In this document: one piece after another, positions 13,748 through 14,254 of the stretch
Layout of the letters: the number at the start of each line of letters is the position of its first letter
Position numbering within the stretch: the first letter of the stretch is position 1
DNA from: Chth-196 sp044370935
GTDB taxonomy: Bacteria > Verrucomicrobiota > Verrucomicrobiia > Chthoniobacterales > Chthoniobacteraceae
Assembly (NCBI GenBank): GCA_044370935.1
Contig: JBILUQ010000079.1
Span: 1-14,254 of the forward strand
Length of the DNA stretch: 14,254 nucleotides
Direction: 5' to 3'
Notes under the pieces: model-generated
Seen by the model: the letters and a program-made list of their open reading frames with translations, nothing else
What the model was told of the DNA's origin: nothing
Database searches by the model: none
Position numbers and translations under genes: made by a program

Positions 13748-14254
13748 GTGAACCACCCATCACTTGATCGGCGTCAATTTTTGCAGTCCTGCGGCGGTGC
13801 TCTTGCGCTCGCTGCGATGCAGGGACGGCCGCTCTATGGTTCCGCGGAAAGTGTGCAGGTAACGCCCCCGGGAGATGAAACTGTCGATGTCGCCTTCTTG
13901 GAGGACACAGATGTTTTAATTTGCGGCAGCACTCTGTTCGCCTGCCAGCTTGCGATGGACAGCGCAAAAAGGGGCAACCGTACCACCCTTGTCATCGATA
14001 GAGTGAATCCGTTTTTTGAGGGGATCTCTTGTCTGCGTCCTTGGGTTGATGCTGCCGAGATTGGCGATTTTCCCGAGGTGGTTCGCAATGTTCTTTCCGG
14101 CGTCACCGCGGAGAAGAAAGGGGGGCGCGTTTATTTCAACGCATCGAAGGCTGCGATCGAGATTGAAGACCAACTCGTGAGTGCGGGCGTGCGGTTCTAT
14201 TACAATGCAGCGATTGCAGGGGCGCTTGGATCTGGCGGTTCGCTAAAGGGAGTC
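13748..14254 (+). CDS. Tat-exported FAD-dependent oxidoreductase, N-terminal part (cut by window edge)
   Basis: 169 codons are visible, open to the window end. The frame begins at GTG 13748, with an in-frame stop 18 bases upstream. A twin-arginine signal (LDRRQFLQSCGGALALAA, residues 6-23) indicates export in folded form, as expected for a cofactor-bearing enzyme. DVLICGSTLFACQLAMDSAK (55-74) and TLVIDR (80-85) match the beta-alpha-beta unit of FAD-binding oxidoreductases, with D84 in the place of the acidic residue that contacts the cofactor ribose. The following ISCLRPWVD resembles FAD-dependent enzymes common in PVC bacteria. The usual GxGxxG is degenerate (GSTLFA), so nucleotide binding is less certain. 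Substrate unknown. It probably belongs to the operon of the two upstream hydrolase genes, 84 bases after the previous stop. Confidence 0.75.
   Translation, partial: MNHPSLDRRQFLQSCGGALALAAMQGRPLYGSAESVQVTPPGDETVDVAFLEDTDVLICGSTLFACQLAMDSAKRGNRTTLVIDRVNPFFEGISCLRPWVDAAEIGDFPEVVRNVLSGVTAEKKGGRVYFNASKAAIEIEDQLVSAGVRFYYNAAIAGALGSGGSLKGV

Overview
The window looks like chromosomal DNA from a Verrucomicrobiota bacterium, probably an Opitutae/Opitutaceae-like organism; that placement is an inference. It is moderately GC-rich. It carries a gene pair typical of the Planctomycetes-Verrucomicrobia group: a PSCyt1/PSCyt2/PSD1 cytochrome-type protein followed by a DUF1501 protein. It also has TonB-dependent uptake, Tat-like N-termini and several genes without a clear Shine-Dalgarno site. 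I see no rRNA, tRNA, CRISPR array, insertion sequence, phage gene or recognised defence system.

Layout: the window divides at a small divergent promoter region near 7098-7130. Everything to the left reads on the minus strand. In transcription order these are an L,D-transpeptidase (7097-6645), a 38-residue lipoprotein gene that appears to be its own transcription unit (6487-6371, with promoter, ribosome binding site and terminator), a MazG-like nucleotide pyrophosphohydrolase overlapping rsmH by 4 bases, a DUF1015 protein, the large PSCyt/LamG/PSD1 protein, and the start of a DUF1501 protein cut by the window edge. Everything to the right reads on the plus strand: asd (aspartate-semialdehyde dehydrogenase), a FecA-like TonB-dependent receptor, a neutral-ceramidase-like hydrolase, a secreted isochorismatase-like/SGNH-hydrolase fusion, and the start of a Tat-exported FAD-dependent oxidoreductase.

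How they work together: the central genes (ldt, asd, mazG-like, rsmH) serve cell wall, amino acid/diaminopimelate, nucleotide-pool and ribosome functions. The two flanks are exported-protein genes of the kind this phylum uses for breakdown of external organic matter. The receptor is preceded by two 19-base sites 30 bases apart with the exact 6-6-1-6 layout of Fur boxes, so iron-regulated siderophore or ferric-citrate uptake is the likely role. The three genes after it (ceramidase-like, isochorismatase-SGNH, FAD oxidoreductase) are closely spaced and all have export signals; they may form one secreted catabolic set whose substrate cannot be read from sequence.

Best leads: the tandem Fur-type boxes, the self-contained micro-lipoprotein gene, the isochorismatase-SGNH fusion, interlocked divergent ldt/asd promoters with almost no leaders, and G-tract/C-tract hairpins at the ceramidase-like gene's GTG start. 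None is proof of a new system.
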